From Agelas oroides (Eukaryota; Porifera; Demospongiae; Agelasida; Agelasidae): a stretch of 64,000 nt of DNA. Below the pieces are notes generated by a model. That model was given only the letters and a program-made list of their open reading frames with translations, did not search any database and was not told the origin of the DNA. Positions 43,668 to 55,048 of this stretch are shown here, piece after piece. The position numbers and the translations under genes are program-made. Each line of letters begins with the position of its first letter. Position 1 is the stretch's first letter. Where the stretch lies: NCBI GenBank assembly GCA_949130485.1, contig OX422185.1:3773115-3837114 (forward strand). Direction: 5' to 3'.

Positions 43668-44344
43668 AACACACACACACACACCCACCCACAGGTGTAC
43701 ACGGAAGAAAAATGAGGAGGTCAAAGTTTGGGCAGGGAAGGTATATACATGTCATGTAGGATAACCCTGGCCCTCCGGACCTCCACTGATAGTAGCTGCA
43801 AGCTGCTATTTATAGTGCTGTAAATACCCTCCGTCGTAAGTATGGGTTTCGAGCATTGAATATATTTAATGTTGCCACTAATGAAACATGAATATTGGCA
43901 TTAGTGCCATGAATAATGGTAATCTATCACACCGATGATCCCAGATCTGTGCCGAATATTCCCAATGCCCTTGATCACCGTATTTCACAGAGTCAATGTA
44001 CAGCATGTTAAACAGTTGCTTATTTCTGGTGATCACCGTATGTAGTGGTGCAGTCAGCACATGCACACACCATGCACCTTTCTGAATGTAAAGTTGTGCC
44101 CAGATAACCACAACCATACGCAAGTTGTACAGACTGTAATACTTCATTGCTGTGATTGGGTGTGGCCATCTATCGTTATATTAGTTGCATGCCTCCTCCC
44201 ATATCTTCCCTTCCTGCTTAAATATATACCTTCCTCTTCTTTATCTCCCTAAATGCAAATTAGCAGCATAATATTATGTTAGTTTGTGGTATGTTTGCAA
44301 CTCTACATATTCATTGCTCTCTCCACAGTACCAGCATGTATAGC
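43668..44344. other. No gene recognised
   Basis: A short CA run at 43670-43683, then unremarkable AT-rich sequence. A weak duplicated CACCGTAT motif is at 43976 and 44034. The element at 44345 inserted just after TAGC (44341-44344). Confidence 0.5.
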
Positions 44345-44541
44345 TGTAACAGTATTTACTGTCTAGTTCGTGGCTGGCTGATATATTCTCAATATAAGTT
44401 CGACAGACAGACTTACAGACTTTACAGACTGACTGAGAAATGCATGAACACACATTTATATAGTACATTCCAATGACGTAACAATGCACAATGAATAATC
44501 TTACAACACACACAACCATACAAAGTCTCAGTCTCACTACA
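44345..44541 (-). repeat. 3' LTR of the Ty3 element
   Basis: 197 bp. Nearly identical to 48377-48566, apart from a 7-bp insertion (AGTACAT region) and about one substitution, implying a young insertion. Confidence 0.92.
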
Positions 44542-44550
44542 TCTCCCCCT

Positions 44551-47500
44551 TTAAAACAATCTCTCTGGGGGTCTAATGGCAGTTCCAGTCTGCGAACGTG
44601 TGACAATTCTGCGAGGTTGCTCACTTGTAGGACTTGAGCCCGCCTCAAGTTCAACAGTTGAGGAATGTTCAGGAACAACGTTCAACTGGCTACAATTCCT
44701 CCGCACCTCACCAGAGGGGGTTTCCACGATATACGAACGTGGAGCTTCGGCAGGTTCAACCACTCTGCCTTCAACTGGTTGCCAGTAGTGATCACCACTT
44801 CCGACCCATCCAGTATCTCAAACTGTTCTTTGACCCAGTAATGTTTGTCAAAATTTTCCTTCTGCTTCTCTTTGAACTGAAGGTTATCTTGCTTGAACTG
44901 AGGAAGGTAAGACCAACTTGGAATAAGTTGTCTCTTGGTCTGAGGTACAGTCGTTTGAATTCGTCTACCCATCAATAACTCAGATGGACTCAATCCACAC
45001 CATGGCATCGGGGTAGCACGATATGAGAGCACAGCTAGATGTGGATCTGTGGAGTTCTTCAGGATCCCTTTTATAGTCTGGACCATTCTTTCCACTTGTC
45101 CGTTGCTCTGCGGGAATCTCAGGCTACTCGTTATGTGTTGGAACCCATAGGTCTTTGCGAACACTGAAAACTCTTTGGCTGCGTACTGAGGACCATTGTC
45201 AGTCCTTAAAACTTCTGGTATCCCGTGTCGAGCAAAGATTGTCTTCAACAATGCAATGATATTGCTAGATGTTGTGGACGATAACTTGATCACTTCCGGG
45301 TAGTGAGAGAAGTAATCTACCACCAGCAGGTAGTGTTCTCCTTTCAGCTCGAACAAATCTGATCCTACTACTTGCCATGGGTAGTCTGGCAGTGGAGTCG
45401 GTAGTAGGGGTTCTCTCCGTGGATGCGCTACCCTAGCGCACTCCCTACAGTTCTCCACAAACTGTTTGACCTGACTTGTCACCCCTGGCCACCACACAGA
45501 CGATCTGACTCTCTCTCTGCACCTCTCCACACCCTGGTGACTTTCATAGATTTTCAACATGGTTTCTCTTCTGAGAGAGGGTGGCACAACTATGCAACTG
45601 TTGTAGAGTAGCAGGTCATCGCAAAGGGTGAGCGAGCCCCTGACCTTCCAGTAGGGTTTCAACAAGCTCTCAATGGAATGTTTGGCTGGCCAGTTCGTCT
45701 GGCAGTACTCTCTCACTTTTGAGCAACTCAGCATCCTCCATTTGTGCCTGCCGGTATGCCTGCAGTCGACCAGCTGTAGCAGGTATAGATGACATAGTGA
45801 CATGATCCACATAAGCCTCCACCTCTTCATGTAACTCTTCTCCACTTTCTCCCTGTGTAGGGTCACAAGAGAGAGCATCTGCTGCATACATCAATTTTCC
45901 AGGAACATGTTGAGCAACATAGTCGTACTTCGCAAGTCTCAAACGAAATCTGAGTATCCGTGGTGGAAGGTTATCCAGGTGTTTCGTATTGAGGAGAGGT
46001 ACCAAAGGCTTGTGGTCTGATTCCACTACGAACGATCGTCCAAGTATATAGGTACTGAATTTCTCACATGCCCACGTTGTCGCAAGTCCCTCCTTCTCAA
46101 TTTGGGCATATCGTCTCTCAGTGTCAGAGAGTGCTCTCGAGGCGTATGCAACCGGTTTCCACGTCTGTTCGTCTAACTGCAGTAACACCGCACCCAATCC
46201 GAAAGACGAGGCATCAGCCGACACCTTTGTCTCAGCCTGGGGGTTATACAAGACCAGTACTGTCGGTTTAGTGAGTTCCTGCTTGATCTCGGCAAATGAC
46301 CGCTCTTGATCTGGACCCCACACCCATGCACTTTTGTTGGACATCAGTCCTTTCAATGGCTGACTGATTTCGGCAATTCTTGAGGAAAACTTCCCTAGCT
46401 GATTCACTAACCCCATAAATCTCCGGAGATCTGATACTGACTGGGGTGGTTCCATATTGGAGATCGCCGATGTCTTCTCAGGGTCAGCACGTATACCGTC
46501 CTCGTCAATCACGTGACCAAGGAATTTGACACTCGTCTTGTGAAACACACACTTCTCTTGAGAGTGGCTCCCGCTTTCTCCAATCGTTGTAGGACAGCGG
46601 ACAACCGTGCATCGTGCTCCTCTCGGTTCGATCCAAACACCAACACATCGTCTACCAAACACACCACTCCCTCCAATCCTTCCAGCATCTGGTTCATCCT
46701 TCTCTGGAAGAGTTCCGGAGCGCAAGAGATACCAAAGGGGAGTTTGTTAAAGTGAAACCTCCCGTGATGAACGTGGTGAGTGGACGGCTCTCTTTCGACA
46801 GGGGGATCTGCCAGAACCCACTGTTCACGTCGAGTTTGCTGAACAGTGTGGCACCTAATAGTAATGCTAATGTATCGTCCACTTTCGGCATCGGGTAGGG
46901 CTCCCTCAGGACACTTTCGTTCAGCGGTTTGAGATCTACGCAGATCCTCACCTCTCCCGACTTCTTGGGGACGACAACCATCCCTGTGCACCATGGTGCT
47001 GGTGTGGTGACTCTGGAAATGACGCCCAATCGTTCCATTTGATTCAGCTCCTGTTCCACTTTCAGACGAAGTGGTACATACAGAGAATAAGGGGTTGCAT
47101 TGTCCTTGAGTTTGATCTGATACTCCTCCCCTATTGTTCCGAGGCCTTGGAAGACCTGGGGGAATCGCTTTACCACATCTGGTTCTTCAGTGCCGACCAC
47201 ATCTATCTGACATGCCAATTGTAGGGCAGTGATGGCCTGCAGGCCTAGAAGGCTTGTCTTTAACCCTTTCACCACATAAACGCTCTGCCGTGCAGATCGC
47301 TTGCCGTGCTTCATCCACCCCATAAACTGGCCCATAACATCCAATGTCTGATGGGCTGGACCCAGAGGACCGTTGTAGGGTCTCTCAGCCTTGGCTCTGC
47401 TAATGACCGATATGTTCCTTCATTAATGGCAGTTACTTCTGCCCCTGTATCCATTTTAAAGGGGACAATCTGTCTTTTTAGTCGTATGTCCACTGACCAG

Positions 47501-47781
47501 GAGGCTTCTTCATTTGACGTCACTGCACCCAGAAACCCTGCATGCTTGGTCTCTGTTCTCCTCTGGAGCGGCGGAGACAGTTGCAACTGTTTTCGAAAAA
47601 CACTGAGCCCTGAAGTGGCCTTTCTTCTTGCACTGATGGCAAGTTGCTCCTCCAGGATGGTGTTTGTTACGGCCACACCTCGTACATTTGTTGGTTCCTC
47701 CTCTGTTGTGATACGATCTGTTATCGACCGACGAAGCCCCACCGGTCCCGCCTTGTTTCCACTTTGAAGTTCTGGGACCAT
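44551..47781 (-). pseudogene. Ty3 pol (protease, RT, RNase H, integrase), frameshifted
   Basis: In order on the - strand: protease with MDTGAEVTAI (47781-47311); RT N-part with VPKKSGEVRICVDLKPLN (47344-46694); RT palm with LPFGISCAPELFQRRM and the VDD catalytic loop (46994-46509); RT end plus RNase H with VKFLGHVI, AYASRALSDTERRYAQIEKE (46725-45670); integrase with an HHCC finger (HQGVERCR.., CREC), DDE core (VVGSDLF, RTDNGPQYAAKEF, NGQVERM) and C-terminal PRSYIVETPSGEVRRN (45887-44551). Each block is in a different frame from the next, so about five shifts interrupt pol besides the gag-protease shift, which may be natural. Catalytic motifs are otherwise well kept. Confidence 0.88.
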
Positions 47782-48355
47782 TGCAGCGCCGAAGCCTGTT
47801 TAGTGCAGCTTCTTTATCGCCTTGCAACTCTCGACGGTGCTCTTTCGCCGCGGCCTTCTGCCGGATCATCGTTTTCGCTTTCTCCAGGGTAAGTTCGGGG
47901 TCTGTCTGCAGTTTCTCGGACAAGGTAAGATCCTGTATGCCGACCACCAGTCGGTCGCGCAGCATTTCCTCCTTCAGCCCGCCGTATTCACAAAAATCGA
48001 TCAATTCATAGAGTTCGGTAATGTACTGCTCAGCGGACTCGCCCTCTCGCTGAGACCGGCGGTTAAACTTGGCCCTTTCAAAAATAATGTTCCGTCTTAC
48101 TTTAAAGTACGCGTCGAACTTTCCCACTACGGCGTCGTACTTTTTCCGGTCCTCTGCGCTGATGTGAGTTGAGGCTAGAACGCTGTCTGCCTCTTCGCCC
48201 ATACAGTAGAGCAGCGTATCTACTTGTCGAGGGTCTGCCTCAGCATCGAGACCGGAGGCGCTTCGATACTGTTCAAAGCGCTTCTTCCATTTGGGCCACT
48301 CGTCCGGTTTGGAGAAATCGAACTGTCCCGGAGGTTTCAGATGGATGCCAGCCAT
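47510..48355 (-). CDS. gag: Ty3 gag polyprotein with two zinc knuckles
   Basis: 281-aa frame from an ATG just inside the primer-binding site. The N-terminal two thirds resemble retrotransposon gag capsid (WPKWKKRFEQYRSASGL, then LRDRLVVGIQDLTL). Near the C-terminus are two Cys-His boxes: CTRCGRNKHHPGGATC (CX2CX4HX6C) and CHQCKKKGHFRAQC (CX2CX4HX4C), which package the RNA. Overlaps the protease frame by about 270 nt. Confidence 0.85.
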   Translation of the reverse strand: MAGIHLKPPGQFDFSKPDEWPKWKKRFEQYRSASGLDAEADPRQVDTLLYCMGEEADSVLASTHISAEDRKKYDAVVGKFDAYFKVRRNIIFERAKFNRRSQREGESAEQYITELYELIDFCEYGGLKEEMLRDRLVVGIQDLTLSEKLQTDPELTLEKAKTMIRQKAAAKEHRRELQGDKEAALNRLRRCNGPRTSKWKQGGTGGASSVDNRSYHNRGGTNKCTRCGRNKHHPGGATCHQCKKKGHFRAQCFSKTVATVSAAPEENRDQACRVSGCSDVK

Positions 48356-48376
48356 GGCATCCCACCGCTGCCACCA

Positions 48377-48566
48377 TGTAACAGTATTTACTGTCTAGTT
48401 CGTGGCTGGCTGATATATTCTCAATATAAGTTCAACAGACAGACTTACAGACTTTACAGACTGACTGAGAAATGCATGAACACACATTTATATTCCAATG
48501 ACGTAACAATGCACAATGAATAATCTTACAACACACACAACCATACAAAGTCTCAGTCTCACTACA
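48377..48566 (-). repeat. 5' LTR of the Ty3 element
   Basis: 190 bp. It is transcribed toward lower coordinates and ends at the primer-binding site beginning at 48376 (- strand TGGTGGCAG). Confidence 0.92.
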
Positions 48567-48909
48567 TAGCAAGTTTCACGTGTGGAGTACGATTAGAAAC
48601 ATATAGCACACAGTAGAATGTGGATAGTGTTGGGACCAACAATTAAATATCCTGACGTGCAAGATGTCTTCATTTTAGGGGGGAATAGTTTGTGACGTTG
48701 GAAATTGGTCAAACATCGATCCTGATCAGTCTTCTATGCAGTTACATGCATACACTTTCCCTTAAATAAATAATTCTGAACAGTTTATCACACGAGCAAT
48801 ACAGTGAATATTAATAAAGACTTCAATACTTCATAGTCAAAACATGCTTACTATGACACACACACACACAAACAGCAAAAATTTTTTGGTGTTAGAAAAA
48901 TGGTGATCA

Positions 48910-51900
48910 TTAATCTGAACAGTTTGTCACATTACTGATGCACATGGTAGTATAATCGAAGCCAAACCGAGCAGCAGTAGCCTTGAAGTTAGCCTCCACA
49001 TATGCTGGAATGGCATCTGCTGTCCTGGCACTACGAGTGACTACACTGCCACCTGCATAATGTACACACATGCAAAAGCAATCAACAACCTCATCTCCCT
49101 GTTAACACACATACAGAGTAATATGGCAATACATGTTAAGCCATAGTACAAGACCATAAAATGCAATGTGCCACTGGCCGGTTTAGGGGTAGCTGTTACA
49201 AGGCAGGCTTTACAGAGACACATCTCAGCCAATACCAGGCCTCTTCAGCTATGCTTGAGCACCTGAAATGGGGACCACTATCTCTTACAGACTAGTTGAC
49301 ATTCACAAAAAGTGTATTATAACAAAGAGGAGGAGGGAAGATGAGATACAAGTCCAGTGCACACAGTTACATCACTTGTTTATTCAGCTGTATACCACGA
49401 TAACTGTAGTGTCATACATATGAGACACTACGTTAGTATATGGGATACCATAAGTTGTAGGTGCCATTCATTCTGAAATGTGCACAGCATACTAGAAAAT
49501 TGAGCCATCCTTTCCTCGTCGCTATCTATAAGTGATGTTAATGTCACTTGGTGTTTCCTCTAAATGTCTTCAAGTGACAAAGTGCTAGGCTCAACAGGCT
49601 GTTTGTAAGTGATTGTTGTTCATGTAGTGAGAAACTTACTAAAAAATTTAGTGTTGTTTCGTGCTTTCAGTGGCTTTGCAGATGATGTTTGCCAAAAATG
49701 GAAAGAATGTTCTCTGACAAGTACTTGAAATCAAATTGCTGAGATTTTCTCCAAATCATCATTTTGATGACAACTAAATCTAAACGAAAAGTTTCCAATC
49801 ATAAGTTGGTAACAGAGAACTTCTTTATCACTGGTTTCACTGTTAAAAGGGAATGTCATGTGTCCTTACGTGCCTTTATATGGTCATTTGAGTATTTCTC
49901 AGACATAAGATTGTGTGTGCATGTTTATGTACAAGAAACACTAAAGTATGTCATTTTTTAGAGAATGGACCTCAAGCTGACCTGCGTAAGGGCCAGTGGG
50001 AGTGGAGCCACAGTAAATGTAGAGCATCCAGTCGGGGTGAGGCCAAGACAGAACTCGCCACTCTTCAGTCTGAGGCTTGAGGGGAGGATCAGTATACCTA
50101 TGAGAGGGAGGGAAAGCGAGAAGAAGAGAAGAAGGGAGAGGAGGAGAGATGAGGAGGAACAAGAGAGAGAAGGGAGAGGGGAATGGGGTACAAGGGAAAG
50201 AGAACCATGGGTGAAAGAGTCTCAAGTACCAACACTGTCAAAAGTACTGTAGCTTCCAAAACAGAGAATAAAAAAACTATCAATTGATAGGAGATTGAGA
50301 TGAACAGGCACAGTGCACAGAAAAGGGTAAAGGAGAGGAGGTTGTAATCTAGAATGATGTCACCATAGTGGCCCATAGTGGCACATAGAGAACTGCGTTT
50401 TGTTTCACATGAAACTTGCACTGTCAACATGCACATCAGTGCAGATGTATAGGATAGAGCCCTCTCATGAGGGCTTAAACCCACTTAAACACTGCCCAAG
50501 ACTTCCCAAGGGTGTTTAAGTGGGTTAAAGCCCTCATGAGAGGGCTCTATCCGACTTAGACCATTACCTCCCCATAGCAGCTAATTTCAATGGATATCAT
50601 GGAGAATGTACAATGCACTGATGAATATGCATGAGGGCTTTAACCTACTTTAACACCCTGTGGAATCCTGTAAACATCAAAGCTTCTGCCTCATTAATTA
50701 TTCATATATGGTCTAAAGTGTACATAACAACCACTTTTTATTTGCATTTTAATTTTACTGAGAGAACTTTTCGCATAGCAATCCAGGAGGCCCTTGTATA
50801 AAATTGGCTCGACTATTGTGGGTAAATCAAGCCATTATCATATGTCTAACTCACGTGAATGTATGGGAGTCAATGTGGAAGCCTTGCAGCTGCGCACGTT
50901 ATAAAAAGCAGTATTTTTACTACAAGTCATGCAAGAATCTGTATCAGGTACTACAAGACACGTGCTGCTTCTGAACATGCAATGAAACCATAGTACCAAG
51001 CTATACCAGAAAAAAAAGAAACACTCGTTTGTTGCCGTTGGCATTGTTACTCGTGCTGCACACTCGTAAAAATACAGACGGCAACAAACTCATGACATTT
51101 TCCGGTATAGCTTTGTACTATGGTGATACTTGGTATTCACAGTGTGAAGGGAGAGATATAACATGGTGAGGAAAGAAGAAAAGTACAAATCAGGATACTG
51201 TCTAGGATTTAAAGTTTGGGTGGAGGCTATACTGTCTTTTCTAGAGAGGTTGGCGATATGCCCTCCAAGAGAAATGTCGGATATTAGGTCCTCTGAGGTT
51301 GGCAATCTGAGAGGCCAGAGCTGATCGAAATTATATTATTCAATACCCAGAATTTAGCCATGTATTTTCATTGCAATTAGCAAAAAAAAATTTTTTTGGC
51401 GGGGTAGGGGAGGGAGGAGGGGGGAACCTTCCTCTTCTCCCCCTCAGTAGATTGAGCCCTATAAAAGAAAGAAGAAATGGGGTTGGAGTTCTAGAATAAG
51501 AGTACATACCAGTGAGTCATCACACCTGGACTTGTGAGGGAAACATTGGCCACAGTAAAAACAATCGGTGTCTGACATGTGTTATTCCTCCCACCACAGT
51601 ATGCAATGTGATCAATCCAGCTACCATCTTCTCCCATCACAAACTCATCACGCTGACAAGGAAAGTAGTCAAAGCCGGCTGGCCAGTCCTTCTGGCCACA
51701 GTTCAGGCCACGGATAATCCACCACTTCCCTTTGACCTGCATGCATGGAGAGAGAGAGAGGGGAAGGTGAAGGAAGCCCTGACGTGGTATGTAGTCTGCA
51801 AAGTCACACCCAATCATAGCGCAAGGGCCTGGTCACAAGCCTATATTGCATTTCGTACCCACTGCAAAATTTTGCAGTCCAATCAGATTGCAGAAACACG

Positions 51901-53427
51901 CAATTACAACTGACACTGACATCCGGTGAAAACAGTAGACTTTGTTATTCACCACAATTTGTCAAATGTTGCACTGTAACAAAGATTCAGAAAGAGTTTG
52001 CGAAGCAGTCAAACTTGGCGGAGGTAGGAACTGAGCTACAATGAACTGAAGCCAGAATTCAAAAACTTACCAGGCATTACATAATCTACATGATAATTGC
52101 ATTCCTATACCGTAACAAACGCAATATTGGCTTCACCAGACTACATGGTATGTGGCATAGCCATGCCAATCATAGAAAACCCAGTCCCAAAATTTGACCT
52201 GCGAGTGGTAGGCCAAAAATTAAAAAAAAAATGCATATCATTAATTTAGTAAACATTGTCATGTCCTACGAACTACGCAGCTGTAGCGTCCTGTGTTTCA
52301 TGATATTGGACTCCATTTATTACCTCCTGGCTGCCTTTTTGACCTGTGTGTTCAAACTTGCCGATGATTTCACAAAAGTGTTAGGCCACAAGCAGAAGAG
52401 GTTGGAAGCTAGTAATTAGTGGTGCGTGCAGATATCAATTAGTGCTACGTAAATGACGTAATTATACGGATGCCCATAGTGAAAGGTGAAATCGATTAAA
52501 TTCACAATGGCGCCCTCGCTTGTTTGGAACGAAACTTGCTCAGGGGATACTGTCAGGTGAGCTCTAGATTGCCCACTATAATCCTTTGTTATAAGTGAAG
52601 CATTTGAGCCGTTCCTTGGGAATCCCCTCAGACTACTCCGCGGGCAATCTAAAGCTCAGCTGGCAGTATCCACTGATCGAGTTTTGTTCCCAACAAGCGA
52701 GGGTGCCATTGTGAAAATCGATTTCATATTTCACTATATGGGCCTCAATGGCAGTCCGTACGATTACGTCATTCACGTAGCACTAATTGCTATCCCACTC
52801 GCATCACTAATTACCAGCTTCCAACCTCCTCTGGGCCACAAGGTAGCTCACAAGGCTGACTACACCCACTAATGTGCAATTTCAAAAAAATAGGCTAGCA
52901 GGGCTCCGTGAAACATGAAATCAATTGGTATGACCCTATCAGCTGTCTACCAGTTAATACTGATCAAATGTTTAGTAGCAGTTCTCCAACTCCAGGGTTT
53001 GGAACTTGAAAACAAATAGCTTTACCTGAGCCATGTCAGTGAGGTTCTTGATGGTATCACTGTTGTTGGCGAGGCAGACACCATCGGGAGGGTTAACAGG
53101 AAGGCAGCCATGGTCACTCATGCACTGCAGCAGGGCGCGGTACTTGGTGCTGTTGTAACCATAGGTGAGTTCACAGAGGAGGTTGCAGGCCTCGACGTTC
53201 TTCTTGCCGGTACACTCAGCGTTGCAGAAGCTAGCCTTACGGCACTGGCTGTCTAGCATACACGCGAGGGCAGGAATCGAGCAGTTCACCAAGACACAGG
53301 TCCCCGACCCTCCCACTTGTCCCCTCACGACAACAGGCTTCACGTAGGAAGACGGAACCAGGCATTGGGAAAGAAACGGCAATGCTGCACACGCAGTGAG
53401 CAGAACAAGAGCAGTAGAGATAGCCAT
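48910..53427 (-). CDS. Secreted violaxanthin de-epoxidase-like lipocalin protein (4 exons)
   Basis: Model, - strand: exons 53427-53026, 51736-51510, 50097-49982 and 49052-48910 (888 nt, 295 aa), with GT-AG at each junction (CAG|GTAAAG, ACTG|GTATGT, GCAG|GTCAGC) and phases 0, 2, 1. Residues 1-22 are a signal peptide. 44-118 hold 11 Cys in the spacing style of the plant VDE N-terminal domain (CRKASFCNAECTG, CNLLCEL). 135-295 form a VDE-type lipocalin domain: GKWWIIRGLN, FDYFPCQRDEF, then EEWRVLSW, WMLYIYCGSTPTGPYAG and GSVVTRSA, each with a plant counterpart (GKWYISSGLN, FDAFDCQLHEF, GGAVVYTRS). Plant VDE reduces epoxy-carotenoids with ascorbate in the thylakoid lumen. Here there is no plastid transit peptide and no Glu-rich C-terminal tail, and the start is a secretory signal, so substrate and role are unknown. 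The second Asp of the plant FDAFD segment is Pro. Four N-glycosylation sequons lie in exon 1. Confidence 0.8.
50101..50205 (-). promoter_or_regulatory. Long polypyrimidine tract before VDE-like exon 3
   Basis: The + strand is nearly pure purine, so on the transcribed strand this is about 100 nt of C/T running directly into the exon 3 acceptor. It is unusually long for a splice-site tract and could influence exon use. Confidence 0.5.
50452..50552. mobile_element. Perfect-ended hairpin in VDE-like intron 2
   Basis: The arms GGATAGAGCCCTCTCATGAG and CTCATGAGAGGGCTCTATCC extend about 40 bp each. A partial copy (TGAGGGCTTTAACC) is at 50632-50662. No clear target duplication. Confidence 0.8.
50987..51124. 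mobile_element. TIR MITE in VDE-like intron 2
   Basis: The ends ACCATAGTACCAAGCTATACC and GGTATAGCTTTGTACTATGGT are inverted with one mismatch. Inner arms share GTTTGTTGCCGT and ACGGCAACAAAC. Confidence 0.75.
52393..52833. mobile_element. Hairpin element in VDE-like intron 1, 9-bp target duplication
   Basis: Starts CAGAAGAGGTTGGAAGCT and ends AGCTTCCAACCTCCTCTG. Arms continue through TAATTAGTG, GTGCTACGTAAATGACGTAA and a match near the centre. Perfect duplication GGCCACAAG (52384-52392 and 52834-52842). A family end also occurs at 38877. Confidence 0.87.
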
Positions 53428-53770
53428 CACTGCAGCCTGCAATCGAACAACTGTCTCTGTAGTCTCGTGACCAGCCTACAGATAATCTGGCTGGAACGTT
53501 ATGCAAGATTGTGCTAATTTCGACGGAGTTATTTGAGCTTGCCAATCAGATTGTACCATGTCCAATTACTCGGGCAGCCTACTGGCGCTTGTTCGGCCGG
53601 ATGCTGATCGGTGACAATTGAAGCCATGTAGAGGTGTGAACTTCCATATATGGCCAGCCCCGGTGTCACCGGAAATCCGTTTTGGACGCACTTTCTCTGG
53701 ACGGCAATGCATATGCGCATGCGCTGTGCCACACCCTCTGTGTACTTACATGTAGACCTTTGAGAAGGGC

Positions 53771-54738
53771 GTGATCGAGCAAAACGCCAAAAAAAAAGAC
53801 TGCAGTTAGAAAATGAGCTAGTGATTTTTACCAATAAAAAACTTCAGCCTGTAACTACAATGTACTTCCAGTGAACTGTGAAAAAGACTGAAAAGTATCT
53901 GGCCACTGTTCAATTTCTGTTGTCTCCTCGAGAAATAATTTGCCAAGGACAATCGTGATAGTGCGTAATATAGCCAGCAAGACATTCCAGCAATTGCAAC
54001 CTGGAACCTCGAGAAATAATTTGCCAAGGACAATCATGATAGTGCATATAGCCAGCAAGACATTCCAGCAATTGCAACCTGGAAACTCTCAAAAAAAAAA
54101 AGGCTAAGATCGTCAACTGTAAATGGGCGGACTCTTTTAGAGAACTGTTAGTGTACGTTTTGCAGCAAAACCGTTGCCAATGTCATGATCACGTGACTAT
54201 TAGTAAGCCTACCTACTGACCCTCTTTGAAAAGTCATCTAGTCTGACCAACATAAAATTAGATTAGTATGGCCTAAAACAACATTCTTCAATGGTTACTC
54301 TTGTCTTACTAGCTGTCTTTCCATGCTTGGTCTATAAACCTGGACGTGGGAAGGCATGCGAATGAGGACACAATCATAGCTGGAAGACCACACTTATGTA
54401 TTAAAACTACAATCATTAATTTTTACTAAATTAATGAAACAGTAACAAGTGATCATGAACATATATAGTTGTCATTTACACAGGAATTTTTATAATGGTG
54501 TCTTGTGTCATGGTTGCATAATACAGAATGGACTATAGTACGCACTATCATGATTGTCCTTCAAATTATTTCTCAAGGAGACAACAGACATTGAACAGTG
54601 GCCAGATACTTTTCAGTCTTGCTCACAGTTCACTGAAAGTACACTGTAGTTGTAGGCTGACGTTCTTTGTTGCTAAAAATCACCTGAGGAGCTCTTTTTC
54701 CAACTGCAGTCTTTTTGGCAGGCTTTTTGCTCGATCAT
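53771..54738. mobile_element. Long-TIR element upstream of the VDE-like gene
   Basis: TGATCGAGCAAAA..CCAAAAA..GACTGCAG at 53771 is inverted at the right end (GCTCGATCA, about 54738). Similarity runs about 190 bp into each side. The left arm contains a direct repeat of about 80 bp (CTCGAGAAATAATTTGCC at 53928 and 54009). No ORF of note. Confidence 0.7.
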
Positions 54739-55048
54739 GTTGCAATACTTAAGCAAAAGCCGTATAACTTCACCACAAACACGCTAAAAGCTTATTTAAG
54801 CGCCCAGGCTTCCTCTTTGAGTGCCATTGTGATCAGCAAGACTCATATAAGTGGCCAAAAGCCACGCGGAAAACAGCTAAACGCAAAAGTGTGCGGTAGC
54901 GAAAGTGCCATTTTTGTTATTCTTTCTTTGTTTCTTTCGTCAACCAAAATATCTTGAGAATGGCTTAACTACTCACCGTGGTTGTAGCACAAAAATGATC
55001 CACACCTCAGCGCGAAGTGCCCCTGATCCCTAGCTTCTCCGTAGTTCC
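54739..55048. other. No gene recognised
   Basis: AT-rich sequence between two TIR elements with no recognisable coding region or repeat. Confidence 0.4.

Larger units (their letters stand above)
44345..48566 (-). mobile_element. Ty3/gypsy LTR retrotransposon, full structure
   Basis: The element is 4.2 kb on the - strand. LTRs at 44345-44541 and 48377-48566 start TG and end CA. A 4-bp flank TAGC is repeated on both sides (44341-44344 and 48567-48570). Next to the 5' LTR lies a primer-binding site TGGTGGCAGCGGTGGGATG (- strand), and next to the 3' LTR a polypurine tract AAAGGGGGAGA. The order is gag, protease, reverse transcriptase, RNase H, integrase, as in K02A2.6-like Ty3 elements; no envelope ORF is seen. 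gag is open but pol is frameshifted, so this copy is not autonomous as read. Confidence 0.92.

Noticed and set aside
53427-53442. Start of the VDE-like gene five codons upstream
   Set aside because: That codon is TTG. The ATG at 53425-53427 directly begins a good signal peptide.
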